18,719 bases of DNA from an uncultured Lachnospiraceae bacterium (GCA_910587155.1 CAJULA010000041.1:1-18719); one strand, 5' to 3'; positions 7,649-16,077 are shown, counted from the stretch's first letter. The notes: a model not told the origin generated them from the letters alone. Made by a program: numbers and translations.

Positions 7649-7649
7649 C

Positions 7650-8630
7650 ATGGCCGGTTATTATCGAAAACTGTTTGAACCAAAGTACGGAGAGGCTGCA
7701 CCCGACGCGATCATTGATGTGGGCAGCGACGTCGGTTCCGATCTGGATATGGAGCATCCGACAGAAAGCCGGATCCGGCAGAATTTTGAAACGATCACAC
7801 TGCTGACGGAGAAATGGAGAAAGGTCTTCTGTTTTCCCACACTGATGCGCATTGCGACGGAAAATCTGTTCATTCCCTCCGACGGTTACAGCCTTCCTGT
7901 CCGTATCTACAAACCGCAGGGAAACGGGCCATATAAGACAATGGTATTCTTCCACGGCGGCGGCTGGACGATGAACAATGTGGATGTATACGATTACGTC
8001 CACCGCTATTTCGCCGCCTACGGTAACGTGCTGGTCATCGCACCCGACTATCGCCTCGCGCCGGAGAACCGTTATCCCAAAGGGTTCAATGACTGCTATA
8101 ACACCGTCGTCTGGGCAGCCGAAAACTGTCAGACATATGGCGGCATCCCCAAAAACCTCTGCCTGTGCGGCGACTCCGCCGGCGGGACCTTCGCGGCAGC
8201 CGTCTGCCTGCGCGCCCGCGACGAACAGGGGCCGCACATCGCCAGACAGTTCCTCTTCTTTCCGGCGGCCGCCTTTGATCTGGGGTATCGCACCGAATCG
8301 GAAAAGCGCTACGGCAACGGCGACTATTTCCTTACCATGAACAGCGAGGACGGGATACAGATCCCCTATTTAAACGATCCCCGGGAGGCAAAGCTTCCCT
8401 ATGTATCGCCTCTGTTTGCGGACGATCTGACCCGCCTGCCCCCGGCCTGCTTCCTCTCGGCGGAATGTGACCCGCTGCTGGATCAGGGCCTGATGTTCGC
8501 CGCCAAACTGCAGGATCAGGGAAATGAAGTGGAATACCACATTTATGAAGGGATGGTGCATGCCTTTCTCAACCGTCCCCAGCAAAAGACCTTCGAGGCA
8601 ATGGATGACGTCATCGCCGCCATGCCATAA
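7650..8630 (+). CDS. Alpha/beta hydrolase, acetyl-esterase (HSL/Aes family)
   Basis: 326-residue cytoplasmic hydrolase with no signal peptide. The oxyanion motif HGGG is at 102-105, the nucleophile elbow GDSAGG at 174-179 (Ser176), the acid at D274 (SAECDPLLDQG) and the histidine at H304 (GMVHAF). The full catalytic triad of the hormone-sensitive-lipase/acetyl-esterase family is present. ATG 7650 starts one base after the preceding stop, with GAAGAAAGG as ribosome binding site, so it is the last gene of the transporter operon. By context it probably removes acetyl or other acyl groups from the imported sugar. The substrate is inference; the fold and triad are clear. A terminator follows at 8651-8694. 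Confidence 0.92.
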   Translation: MAGYYRKLFEPKYGEAAPDAIIDVGSDVGSDLDMEHPTESRIRQNFETITLLTEKWRKVFCFPTLMRIATENLFIPSDGYSLPVRIYKPQGNGPYKTMVFFHGGGWTMNNVDVYDYVHRYFAAYGNVLVIAPDYRLAPENRYPKGFNDCYNTVVWAAENCQTYGGIPKNLCLCGDSAGGTFAAAVCLRARDEQGPHIARQFLFFPAAAFDLGYRTESEKRYGNGDYFLTMNSEDGIQIPYLNDPREAKLPYVSPLFADDLTRLPPACFLSAECDPLLDQGLMFAAKLQDQGNEVEYHIYEGMVHAFLNRPQQKTFEAMDDVIAAMP

Positions 8631-8650
8631 TACTCGCTTTGTCAGGAATC

Positions 8651-8694
8651 AGGGGCTAAAATCGGTATCCACCGACAGGCCCCTTTGTTTTCCT
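8651..8694 (+). terminator. Terminator of the sugar operon
   Basis: AGGGGC (8651-8656) pairs with GCCCCT (8679-8684), with an inner stem TCGGT/ACCGA around the loop ATCC, followed by TTGTTTTCCTTT. It lies between two convergent genes; the minus-strand side lacks a U-tract. Confidence 0.8.
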
Positions 8695-11600
8695 TTATGC
8701 ATCCCCATCCTGCGTCAGCTCCGCCACCTTTGCCACCTGCAGGACAATCTCGCTGAAATAGCGCGGACTTACCCGGGAGAGCGGGATTCTGGCCAGTTTT
8801 CGCCCGGAAGTCCCGTCGCCCGGCTCTGTCAGCCCGTAAAAATACAGCTCGTAAATCGTCACCTCTTCCGACTCATACCCCACGCTACTGCCGGAAAACG
8901 TCAGCTGCGCCCCTGCATCTTTGTCACTGCGGGTAAATTCCGTATAGCAGCCCGCATCCAGGATTTCCCCCCGTACCCAGCCTGCGGCAAGCAATTTGTT
9001 CGACAGTGTCCATCCGTTTACCTGCGCTCCGTAAAAACGGGTAACTGCTGCCACGCTGCCTTCCTCGTCCTGCGTCACCTGATAGATGGGACGTTCCAGC
9101 TGGGCAAAGGGCTGCGTCACATCATAATCGGAAAGCTGCCCTTTCCAGGCTTCCAGTTCTTCCCGCTCAAGCTCCAGCGGATGCACCAGCCCGATCATAG
9201 CGCCGGCGGGAAACGCATACTCCTCTTCCTCCACCGTATTAAAGCTGCCGTCCTCCATATAACGAAAGGTCTCTTTCAGTATGCCATTTTCATACACGCC
9301 CCAGATCAGGCCCGTCGCAAACAGATGCATAATGGGATTTTTGACAAAAAGCGCCTGCCACTTTTCAGCCTGCCAGAAGCGGACGGAAATAAGAGCCTGT
9401 TCCAGCCGGACTTTCTGGCTCGCCACTACGCTTTTTATCTGACGCTTCATCTGCTTAAAGGCACTGTTCGCGGCGGCCGCCTTTTCCGGATCGTCCTTTT
9501 TACCCGGCGCAGGCATGGTCTTCAGCCGCTTACCGCCCTCATCATACACTTCCGCCTCCAGCGCGGTATTCAGACGTACGGTAAAGGTGCGTGTACCATA
9601 GTCAAATATCTGCTCCATACTTTCGTGAAAGCCCAGATCCGGCACCAGCCTGTCTTCCAGCTCGTCGCGGCTGATCTGCAGCCGTTCGGCCGCATTTTCA
9701 AGCGCCGCGGCTGCCGCGTTTTTTACCTGCCGGGATTTGAACTTGCGGGACATCTGATCTACCGTCAACAGTGCCTCCTGGCTGCCGTGCAGAACCATCG
9801 CCTGCACGGCCTCCGCCGCCATAGCGCCCCGGGAATGATCCGCCCAGTCCCGGATCTGCTTATACAATGCGGGAACCACATCCGCACCGCCGTGAAAAGA
9901 AAACGCGTACAACACCCAGCGCTTTTTCGCCTCCGCGCCTGCCGCAAGCCAGCCCTCATACAAGGCACATACATATGCGGAGAGTGCCCTGGGATCAAGC
10001 GGCTGCACCAGCTCAGTCACGGTTTCCTCCACGCAGGGCTTTTCCATGTTCGCATAGACGGCCGACAGGGCAAGCATATATTGCGCAGAAACCGGTGATC
10101 CGTCCTGGCAGTGTACCTCCGGCAGCGTCAGTGCCATAACCCATTCCACCTTCCGCTTTACCGCACCCCGCAGCAATCCGGCGGCAAACCGCTCTCTTGC
10201 CATCACCTGTCGCTGCGCCGGATTTTCTGCCGCCTCCGCCTCTGCCGCAGCCATCACTTCCAGTTCGTCCGCCACTTCCGCAAGCAGTGCCTTTACCTTC
10301 TTGTTTTTCTCGGCATCCATCGCTTCTCTGATTTGCTTCAGGCAGGATGTCAACTCCCACTTTTCCACTGCCAGGGCGCCAAACTCTCTCTCCTTCACCT
10401 TCTTCGAAGCAAGCAGAGCCAGTACCTGGGGTTCCCAATCCCGATGCTCCCCGCAGATCTGCAAAAGCCGGGTCTGTACCTGCTTTGACGGATGCCCGGC
10501 GCAGGAAAGAATCAGCGCACCGTACTGCCCGGGAGACTGCGCCAGCACCTGCAGCGCCAGACAACAGGCGGCGGCGCTCCCTTTTGTCAGCGCCTCTTCC
10601 ATACCGGCTTCCCAGATCTTCTCCCCATTTTCCAGCTTTTGTGCAAGCAGCTTCGCACACAGCCCGGTAAACGCTTCCTGTTCCCGCTTCTCTTTCATGG
10701 CATCCGTCATGCCGCCCAGAGCCTCCGCCGACATCGCCGCCGGGACTCCTTCTTCCTCCAAAAGCTGAAGCAGTGCTCTGACCTGTTCCTCCTCTGCCAG
10801 AAGGGACTCCTGCTCTTTATTGCCGCCGCACTCCCCCTGATCAGGCTGAGCGCCATTTGCTCCGTCCAAAGAGTCTATTTGCTGACAGAGCACGGTATCT
10901 TCTGCCGCCGCTTCCGAAAAGCTTTCCCTATCGGCAATCGGGTATCGCCGGAAATAACCGCATCCCTTGCGCAGCGCTTCCAGAATAAGCGCACGCCGGT
11001 ATAAAGAACGGGCCCCTATTTTCTTCAGATTCTCTATTTTCCGGCAGATGCTTTTATTGAGATAATGGGTGCCTTCCCACTGCACCATAAAAGCATCCAG
11101 TACATCCACCTTATTCTTCCCCAGCAGATACCCTGCTGCCTCATCCTGGCCCGGATAATAACAACCCGCAATTTCCCTTGCCGTTTTCTCACAAAAGACT
11201 TCCCGATAGGAGGCCCGCAGCTCTTCATACAGCGCGGGGTTGGCATCTCCCACCGTCTCCGCCAGCATACCATAATCCTCCGACTCCATCTGCCTGCCGG
11301 CTTCCCTGACAGCTTCCGGATTGCCCGCCGCCATCCGCCTCACCCCGCTGCCATACCCGTTCCTCATACACCAGAGGACATACTGGTCATCTTCAATGGG
11401 CAGCATCTGCTCTATGTCTGCCATCTGCTTTTCACGCCAGTCCTCCTGTGCAATCTCCATGCAAATCTTAAGTGCCGTATTCTCCCGCCCCGCATACCTG
11501 GTATCCGCAGCCACCATCAGCCGCAGCAATCTTTCCAGGCGCACCGAATGACGGATGGCAAGAAAGGCACATCCCGCAATCACGGCCACCCAGCCACGGT

Positions 11601-12366
11601 TGATTCCGCCCAGCTTCCCATGCAGGACGGAAAGAAGCCGCCGCGGAAAAGGCGTGTCCTGATTGGTATCCTTCACATAGGAAAGCATCTCCTGCTGCTC
11701 AGAACCGCCAAGCTGTATGGTGACGGACAGGCCGTCTGTCAACCAGCCTTCCAGCGCGGCTGTCATCTCTGCCGCATTTTCCGCCCCCGGCTGCACATGG
11801 TGCAGATAAACGGCTGTCAGAAAGGCTCTCGTCTGCCTGCCTTTTTCCAGGGAAAAGGATTGTCCAAAGTCATAGCACTGCTCCATGGCCGCCGCAAACA
11901 ATGTCAGATTATCCCTGCCCCACCGGCACAGCTCCCTGGCTTCCTGTGGCCGATCGTGAAACAGCGCCTCCCTGCAAAGGCTCCCCCATACGGCCAGCCT
12001 CTGCGCCTCTGCATCCCTGCCCGTCAGAAGAGGCAGCACCGGCTCCAGTTCCTTCGCACTGGCACGGTAGCTCTCCTGTACAAAAAATATCCACATGGCC
12101 GCACCGCCTGCCTGCATCAAAAAACGCAGATACCGTCCAAGCTCCTCCAGGCGTTTCTTTTTTCGAAGCCACTCCACATAATCTCCGCTCCGTCTCCAGA
12201 AAGAAGTAAAATTCTGCCGCTCCACACCATCCAGCAGTGTATCGTCCTCCGGACATTCCATATCCAGATATCTCTCCGCAATCTCACGGTTTTTGTTCGA
12301 CAGCTTCAGGTTATCAAGCAACAACTGCCTCATTTGTTTTTCCTTTGTTTCGTCTTTCCCGATCAT
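8695..12366 (-). CDS. DUF4132 domain protein with HEAT-like repeats
   Basis: Very large soluble protein, 1,223 residues from the chosen start, rich in Ala/Glu/Leu helices. The middle (about 600-900) reads as HEAT/ARM-like helical pairs. Residues about 900-1090 match DUF4132: SRDELEDRLVPDLGF, DYGTRTFTVRLN, the K/P-rich link before DDPEKAAAA, then RFWQAEKWQALFVKNPIMHLF and LIWGVYENG. DUF4132 proteins include the E. coli MolR/YehI type, where a WGR domain is often attached; no WGR is seen here. Function is unknown. An in-frame ATG lies 15 bp upstream (12381) without a ribosome binding site, whereas ATG 12366 has GGGGGA about 8 bases before it, so I prefer the latter. It follows the lipoprotein gene by about 50 bp and is probably co-transcribed. 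Confidence 0.88.
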   Translation of the reverse strand: MIGKDETKEKQMRQLLLDNLKLSNKNREIAERYLDMECPEDDTLLDGVERQNFTSFWRRSGDYVEWLRKKKRLEELGRYLRFLMQAGGAAMWIFFVQESYRASAKELEPVLPLLTGRDAEAQRLAVWGSLCREALFHDRPQEARELCRWGRDNLTLFAAAMEQCYDFGQSFSLEKGRQTRAFLTAVYLHHVQPGAENAAEMTAALEGWLTDGLSVTIQLGGSEQQEMLSYVKDTNQDTPFPRRLLSVLHGKLGGINRGWVAVIAGCAFLAIRHSVRLERLLRLMVAADTRYAGRENTALKICMEIAQEDWREKQMADIEQMLPIEDDQYVLWCMRNGYGSGVRRMAAGNPEAVREAGRQMESEDYGMLAETVGDANPALYEELRASYREVFCEKTAREIAGCYYPGQDEAAGYLLGKNKVDVLDAFMVQWEGTHYLNKSICRKIENLKKIGARSLYRRALILEALRKGCGYFRRYPIADRESFSEAAAEDTVLCQQIDSLDGANGAQPDQGECGGNKEQESLLAEEEQVRALLQLLEEEGVPAAMSAEALGGMTDAMKEKREQEAFTGLCAKLLAQKLENGEKIWEAGMEEALTKGSAAACCLALQVLAQSPGQYGALILSCAGHPSKQVQTRLLQICGEHRDWEPQVLALLASKKVKEREFGALAVEKWELTSCLKQIREAMDAEKNKKVKALLAEVADELEVMAAAEAEAAENPAQRQVMARERFAAGLLRGAVKRKVEWVMALTLPEVHCQDGSPVSAQYMLALSAVYANMEKPCVEETVTELVQPLDPRALSAYVCALYEGWLAAGAEAKKRWVLYAFSFHGGADVVPALYKQIRDWADHSRGAMAAEAVQAMVLHGSQEALLTVDQMSRKFKSRQVKNAAAAALENAAERLQISRDELEDRLVPDLGFHESMEQIFDYGTRTFTVRLNTALEAEVYDEGGKRLKTMPAPGKKDDPEKAAAANSAFKQMKRQIKSVVASQKVRLEQALISVRFWQAEKWQALFVKNPIMHLFATGLIWGVYENGILKETFRYMEDGSFNTVEEEEYAFPAGAMIGLVHPLELEREELEAWKGQLSDYDVTQPFAQLERPIYQVTQDEEGSVAAVTRFYGAQVNGWTLSNKLLAAGWVRGEILDAGCYTEFTRSDKDAGAQLTFSGSSVGYESEEVTIYELYFYGLTEPGDGTSGRKLARIPLSRVSPRYFSEIVLQVAKVAELTQDGDA

Positions 12367-12415
12367 ACTGTTATCCCCCATTCACAGAAATTCTTTTAAG
12401 CAGTCACTTGTCTCC

Positions 12416-13807
12416 TTACCCGCGGGAATAAGCCTGCCTCAACAGCTGCGCTGCTTCATCATCACTTTTGCCCACAAGCTCATTCACATCCATCCAGTGA
12501 AGGGACACCGTCTCCTTACGCAGTCCCATACTGCTATAGTAGGCGTCCGCAAAATTCCAGAATTCTTCCTCTGTCAGTGCATTCCCATTACAATCTTCAC
12601 TGACCGTGTGCGCAGTATACTCTTCGCCCTCATATGTGAGAGTCTGGGTTGCAAGCGGCGTCTCCATAATATAATCATCTGTCATACATAAAGAACTGAT
12701 CCGATACACATAACAATCCGGCGCCATTTTGATTTCATCATACACAATATAATGATCCCGCATGCCCTCCGGAGAAAACGAACGGTAAACTGTCATTTGT
12801 TCTTCGATCAGATCAGGCTGTGAATCGCCTTCCACGAAAAAAGTTTGCAGCTCTTTCAGATTCCCCGCCTCATCTATCCCATAAAACCTGCTGGTAGTAT
12901 AATGTCCCGTGCCTCCCTGATTGGCAACAATCAGCTCAAAGCGACCGTCGTAATTCAAATCCCTGATCGTAAAAAAATATCTTTCATTCGCATACTCCAT
13001 GGGAATGGCCCAGCTATCCCGGTTTTCTGCCAATATCATCAACTGCCTGTCACTGCTTAGATAACCCCGAAGACTGTCCACATAGTCGATATAATCTGTC
13101 CATGTCCCCATGACAAGAGACACCTGATCTGTCAGTCTCTGCGTCAGTAAATATTCTTCCAGCAGACCATCCCTGTAAAAGGCAGGCCCTTTCTCTGACG
13201 GCGCATCCATACGGTAACTTTCCAGGTCAGGATAATCCAGGTAAAACATATTGTCAGAATTTTCCTGTAAAAAAACCTCCGCCTCCTTCCATATATCAGA
13301 TCCATTGCGATACGCAATCAACACAATCACATCTTTTTTCCCGTCTCCGTTATAATCCGCAAACGATACCGCGCTCACTTCCACGAAGTCACACGCTTTC
13401 CTCTCACTCCCCTCCGGGAAGGCATAAACAACCGCCCCTTCTTTCGCCAGTGCAAACCGCGGTGCCCCCGCAGCATTCCCGGGAGCAATGGATAAAAACG
13501 TGACTGTCCCCCAGCCGTCAAGCTCCACTTCAAAGCTTTGTTCCTGTATGATCCCCTCCAGAGGCTCTCCATTCTCAGAGAAATCATCTTTGCTTTCCCC
13601 GGAATCCGCTTCCCCGCCTGAAAACTCCGTCCCGGCCTCTGCCGTATCGCCCGGCGTCTGCGTCTTTTGGGAATCTTCGCTCCCTTCCTCCTGTACCTGT
13701 GCTTCCTCCCTTCCGTCCATCATCTCTTCCTTTTTTCCACTCCTTGCACATCCTCCGATACAGCAAAGAAACAGAAAAACAAGCAGCATCCATTTTCCTT
13801 TTTTCAT
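12416..13807 (-). CDS. Putative lipoprotein with VCBS/FG-GAP-like calcium-loop repeats
   Basis: 463 residues. It has a lipoprotein signal peptide with lipobox IGGC and lipidated C20, then an acidic low-complexity linker (about 25-85, Glu/Asp/Ser-rich), then an extracytoplasmic domain. Two DxNxDG-type loops are visible: DYNGDGKKDVIV (151-162) and DLNYDGRFELIV (283-294), as in FG-GAP/VCBS blades and dockerin-like calcium loops. It is exposed on the outer face of the membrane; no enzyme motif is seen. ATG 13807 is preceded by GGGGAG at 5-bp spacing. It is the first gene of a two-gene unit with the DUF4132 protein. A promoter overlapped by an inverted repeat lies upstream. The domain call is moderate and the lipoprotein call is firm. 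Confidence 0.85.
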   Translation of the reverse strand: MKKGKWMLLVFLFLCCIGGCARSGKKEEMMDGREEAQVQEEGSEDSQKTQTPGDTAEAGTEFSGGEADSGESKDDFSENGEPLEGIIQEQSFEVELDGWGTVTFLSIAPGNAAGAPRFALAKEGAVVYAFPEGSERKACDFVEVSAVSFADYNGDGKKDVIVLIAYRNGSDIWKEAEVFLQENSDNMFYLDYPDLESYRMDAPSEKGPAFYRDGLLEEYLLTQRLTDQVSLVMGTWTDYIDYVDSLRGYLSSDRQLMILAENRDSWAIPMEYANERYFFTIRDLNYDGRFELIVANQGGTGHYTTSRFYGIDEAGNLKELQTFFVEGDSQPDLIEEQMTVYRSFSPEGMRDHYIVYDEIKMAPDCYVYRISSLCMTDDYIMETPLATQTLTYEGEEYTAHTVSEDCNGNALTEEEFWNFADAYYSSMGLRKETVSLHWMDVNELVGKSDDEAAQLLRQAYSRG

Positions 13808-13858
13808 CGTATCTCCCCGTCGCTTTTCCTTCCCTTCGTACTATTGCCGTAAAAACAC

Positions 13859-13902
13859 ATTCGGCAAATGCAGAATCCATCTTTATTCTACATTTGCCGA
13901 AT
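13859..13902. repeat. 18-bp-arm inverted repeat over the lipoprotein promoter
   Basis: Left arm 13859-13876 (ATTCGGCAAATGCAGAAT) and right arm 13885-13902 are inverted copies with one mismatch (17/18), separated by 8 bp. T-rich tracts follow on both sides (CTATTTTTC on plus, GTGTTTTTA on minus), so it can act as a bidirectional terminator. It also covers the predicted -10 of the lipoprotein promoter, which makes an operator or attenuator equally possible. Confidence 0.8.
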
Positions 13903-13913
13903 CTATTTTTCAA
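13885..13913 (-). promoter_or_regulatory. Putative promoter of the lipoprotein-DUF4132 unit
   Basis: Minus strand TTGAAA (13913-13908), 17-bp spacer, TAGAAT (13890-13885). The -10 box lies inside the right arm of the inverted repeat at 13859-13902, so the start site (about 13879) falls in its loop. Confidence 0.5.
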
Positions 13914-13943
13914 CTGTCAAATGCACTTCACATGTAGTTTAAA

Positions 13944-13974
13944 AAGGTCAATCCACACAAGGCAGATTAACCTT
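13944..13974 (-). terminator. Terminator after the sirtuin gene
   Basis: On the minus strand AAGGTTAATC pairs with GATTGACCTT (10 bp, one G-U) and is followed by a T run and TTTAAA. A second small hairpin, GGCAAG/CTTGCC (13979-13995), lies between it and the stop codon. Confidence 0.7.
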
Positions 13975-13999
13975 TCCGGGCAAGATTTCCTTGCCTTGT

Positions 14000-14872
14000 T
14001 CACTTTATCATATCATTGATAGCCTCGCCTATATCCCTATTCAGACATATGGACTGCTTTTCAATATCCTTCGGGCAGACGGCCTCCCCATAATTTATAC
14101 AGGCATACACAGCTTTCGGATTCTCCGCCGTCATCTGCCAGAACGGATATTTAATAATAGCCGGGGTATTTCCTCCCACTCCAAGCTCCAGAAACAAAAT
14201 ACGCGTCTCTTTGTGCCGACGGACAAAATCATCATACCGCCCTGATGCCGCATACCAGCCTTCGTCCCGCACAAAAGTACCGTCACAACGCAGATTCATT
14301 GTCATAGGTGCCCCGCAGACGGGACATTTGGGTATCAGCTCTGTTGGAATCTTCCTATCCTTCTGCTCTGAGATCATCTTCCGTACCGCATCCTCATTAT
14401 CATACGTCTTCTGATGGCATGGCCCGGAACACTGCCAGAGTCCATAATCCCCCTGGGTATAAAACAGTCGTTTTTTATCAAATCCTGTTTTCTGGAACTG
14501 GTGGTCTACATTCGTTGTCAGTACAAAATAGTCCTTGTCCTTGACCATCTCATATAATGCCGGATAAACCGGCTTCGGGGCATCCACATATCGGTTATAA
14601 TAAATCTGCCTGCTCCACCATGCCCAGTATTCCTCCAGAGCAGGGTATGGATAAAACCCTCCGGAATACATATCACGGATATGGTATTTCGTTATAAAAT
14701 CTCCAAAGTATTTTTCAAACCGCTCCCCGGAATAAATAAACCCCGCTGAAGTCGATAAACCGGAACCGGCGCCTATCACAATAGCATCCGCCTCTTTTAC
14801 CGCCTCTGCAAGCCTCCCTATGCCCTCAGAGTAACTTTCTGTAGATTTCTTTGTCCAGATCCTTGAAAACAT
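14000..14872 (-). CDS. Class M sirtuin (SirTM-like), probable protein ADP-ribosyltransferase
   Basis: 290 residues with sirtuin NAD-binding motifs GAGSGLS (34-40), TTNVD (119-123) and GVGGNTP (231-237), and a zinc ribbon C148-x3-C152 ... C183-x2-C186. Classical deacetylases have a catalytic His in an HG motif before the zinc ribbon; here that position reads TQGDYG (Gln140). This matches the SirTM group, which transfers ADP-ribose to lipoylated carrier proteins in staphylococci and streptococci (Rack and colleagues). The start ATG has AAGGTGG upstream and lies 47 bp inside the macrodomain gene, so the two are translationally coupled. The usual partners GcvH-L and LplA2 are not in this window. 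A standard deacetylase is less likely. Confidence 0.87.
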   Translation of the reverse strand: MFSRIWTKKSTESYSEGIGRLAEAVKEADAIVIGAGSGLSTSAGFIYSGERFEKYFGDFITKYHIRDMYSGGFYPYPALEEYWAWWSRQIYYNRYVDAPKPVYPALYEMVKDKDYFVLTTNVDHQFQKTGFDKKRLFYTQGDYGLWQCSGPCHQKTYDNEDAVRKMISEQKDRKIPTELIPKCPVCGAPMTMNLRCDGTFVRDEGWYAASGRYDDFVRRHKETRILFLELGVGGNTPAIIKYPFWQMTAENPKAVYACINYGEAVCPKDIEKQSICLNRDIGEAINDMIK

Positions 14873-15596
14873 TAAAAACCACCTTCTTTACACTTGTTTC
14901 CTGCAACATAAATTCCTTAACCGTGTCTACCGCGATCTGCGCCGCCTTATCATTCGGAAAATGGAACTCCCCGGTAGAAATACAGCAGAACGCCACACTC
15001 TCCAAGTTATTTTCCGCCGCCAGTTCCAGGCAGGAACGGTAACACCCCGCCAACAACTCACAATCTGCCTTTGTGGGAGTACCGCCGATGACCGGCCCCA
15101 CCGTATGCAGGATATATCTGCATGGAAGGTTATAGGCTTTCGTTATTTTAGCCTTCCCCGTTTCTTCCTCATGCCCCTGCATCCGCATCATTTCCGCACA
15201 TTCCATGCGGAGCTGTATCCCGCTGAAAGAATGAATGCAGTTATCAATGCATCTGTGGTTTGGCACATAACATCCCGTCATACCGCTGTTTGCGGCATTC
15301 ACAATCGCGTCACAGCGCAGTGTGGTGATATCCCCCTGCCAGAGATAGAAACCCTCCGACACCGGACTTAAGTCATCCAGTTCCGTGATCCCTTTGGCGG
15401 CCGTTTCCGCCTGCAGGTATTCATCCTGCACTCTGAGAAACTCCCTGCCGATCTGACCGGGAAGCCGGACATTCATTAAGCCCCGGAGCAGCCGCTTTTG
15501 CTCATCCTCCCGTGCCGGTATCTCCAGGTCCTGGTACTGCACATTTTCCTGCAGAAGTTCCCGTATCAAAAACTTCCTCCGTTCACCTTGATCCAT
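14826..15596 (-). CDS. Zinc-type macrodomain protein-ADP-ribose hydrolase
   Basis: 256 residues: a helical N-terminal extension (1-80), then a macrodomain with the ADP-ribose loops QGDIT (87-91), VNAAN (99-103) and ISTGEFHFPN (206-215). C109, H114 and C116 (GCYVPNHRC) fit the metal-binding set of zinc-dependent macrodomains, the group found in operons with SirTM. It removes ADP-ribose from proteins, reversing the action of the sirtuin made from the overlapping gene downstream. ATG 15596 has AAAGGAG at good spacing. An extended -10 (TGTTATTCT on the minus strand, 15643-15635) lies about 40 bp upstream. Intact length for the family. Confidence 0.9.
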   Translation of the reverse strand: MDQGERRKFLIRELLQENVQYQDLEIPAREDEQKRLLRGLMNVRLPGQIGREFLRVQDEYLQAETAAKGITELDDLSPVSEGFYLWQGDITTLRCDAIVNAANSGMTGCYVPNHRCIDNCIHSFSGIQLRMECAEMMRMQGHEEETGKAKITKAYNLPCRYILHTVGPVIGGTPTKADCELLAGCYRSCLELAAENNLESVAFCCISTGEFHFPNDKAAQIAVDTVKEFMLQETSVKKVVFNVFKDLDKEIYRKLL

Positions 15597-15634
15597 TCCT
15601 GACTCCTTTTCTCAATCACCTGCTTAGGGCAGAC

Positions 15635-15643
15635 AGAATAACA
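15635..15643 (-). promoter_or_regulatory. Possible extended -10 promoter of the macrodomain-sirtuin pair
   Basis: Minus strand TGTTATTCT matches an extended -10 (TGn plus TATTCT). No good -35 box is found at 17 bp, so confidence is limited. Confidence 0.35.
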
Positions 15644-15730
15644 CAGTTTGCATCCGATAAATGCGCTAAAAGAAGCAAGCTTCCTATCCTGCTATAATAA
15701 ATTGATTGATAACAACCGAATCCGCCGGTT

Positions 15731-15990
15731 TTATTTCCGAACCACACTGATCCGTTCCTGGATATGTCCACCTTTCACGATTTCATCCACCATGGCAACA
15801 GCATAATCCGCATAGCTGATGATGCTCTCACCCTTTTCATTTAGCGTCAGCTCCTCTCCGCCAAGAATATATTCGCCGCCGATCTGTTTTCCCCCCGTAC
15901 AACTGCCGTAACGTCAAGCCCACGCTGCATGGCTTCCTTTGTAATCAACTGTCCTGCCTTCCCATTCGCACACACTACCGCAATCTTCAT
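15731..15990 (-). pseudogene. Decayed NAD(P)-binding (NmrA/SDR-like) reductase, internal deletion plus frameshift
   Basis: The ATG at 15990 begins MKIAVVCANGKAGQLITKEA, the Rossmann start (GxxGxxG-like) of small NAD(P)H-binding oxidoreductases of about 210 residues. After VTAVVR (codon 32) the frame soon ends in a stop. In a shifted frame the typical C-terminus follows directly: GEYILGGEELTLNEK ... YADYAVAMVDEIV ... ERISVVRK, ending at TAA 15733-15731. Roughly 120-130 central codons are therefore missing, and the join lies at a G6A4 tract (minus strand, about 15896-15887). One extra base in that tract would put both ends in one frame. The start has a good ribosome binding site (GAAAGGCAGG) and a near-perfect promoter with two operators. 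I interpret it as a recently disabled stress- or ligand-regulated reductase. Confidence 0.8.
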
Positions 15991-16023
15991 AATAATAAAT
16001 ACCTGCCTTTCGTAATTTATTTG

Positions 16024-16044
16024 TTGTAAATATCTTTATTACAA
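16024..16044. promoter_or_regulatory. Operator copy 1: TTGTAA-N9-TTACAA
   Basis: TTGTAA (16024-16029) and TTACAA (16039-16044) with a 9-bp spacer, extendable by a G...C pair to 7-bp arms. It covers the predicted transcription start of the decayed reductase. Typical of a dimeric winged-helix repressor such as MarR or HxlR type (inference). Confidence 0.65.
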
Positions 16045-16048
16045 CCAG

Positions 16049-16077
16049 ATATTAACACAGCTATATTGTAATGTCAA
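16049..16077 (-). promoter_or_regulatory. Promoter of the decayed reductase
   Basis: Minus strand TTGACA (16077-16072), exactly 17 bp, TAATAT (16054-16049). It lies between two identical palindromes, one over the -35 box and one over the start site. Confidence 0.8.

Noticed and set aside
8524..10098. 524-residue plus-strand frame opposite the DUF4132 gene (also 11065-12399)
   Set aside because: Antisense shadows of a GC-rich gene that has clear DUF4132 motifs; no start signals.
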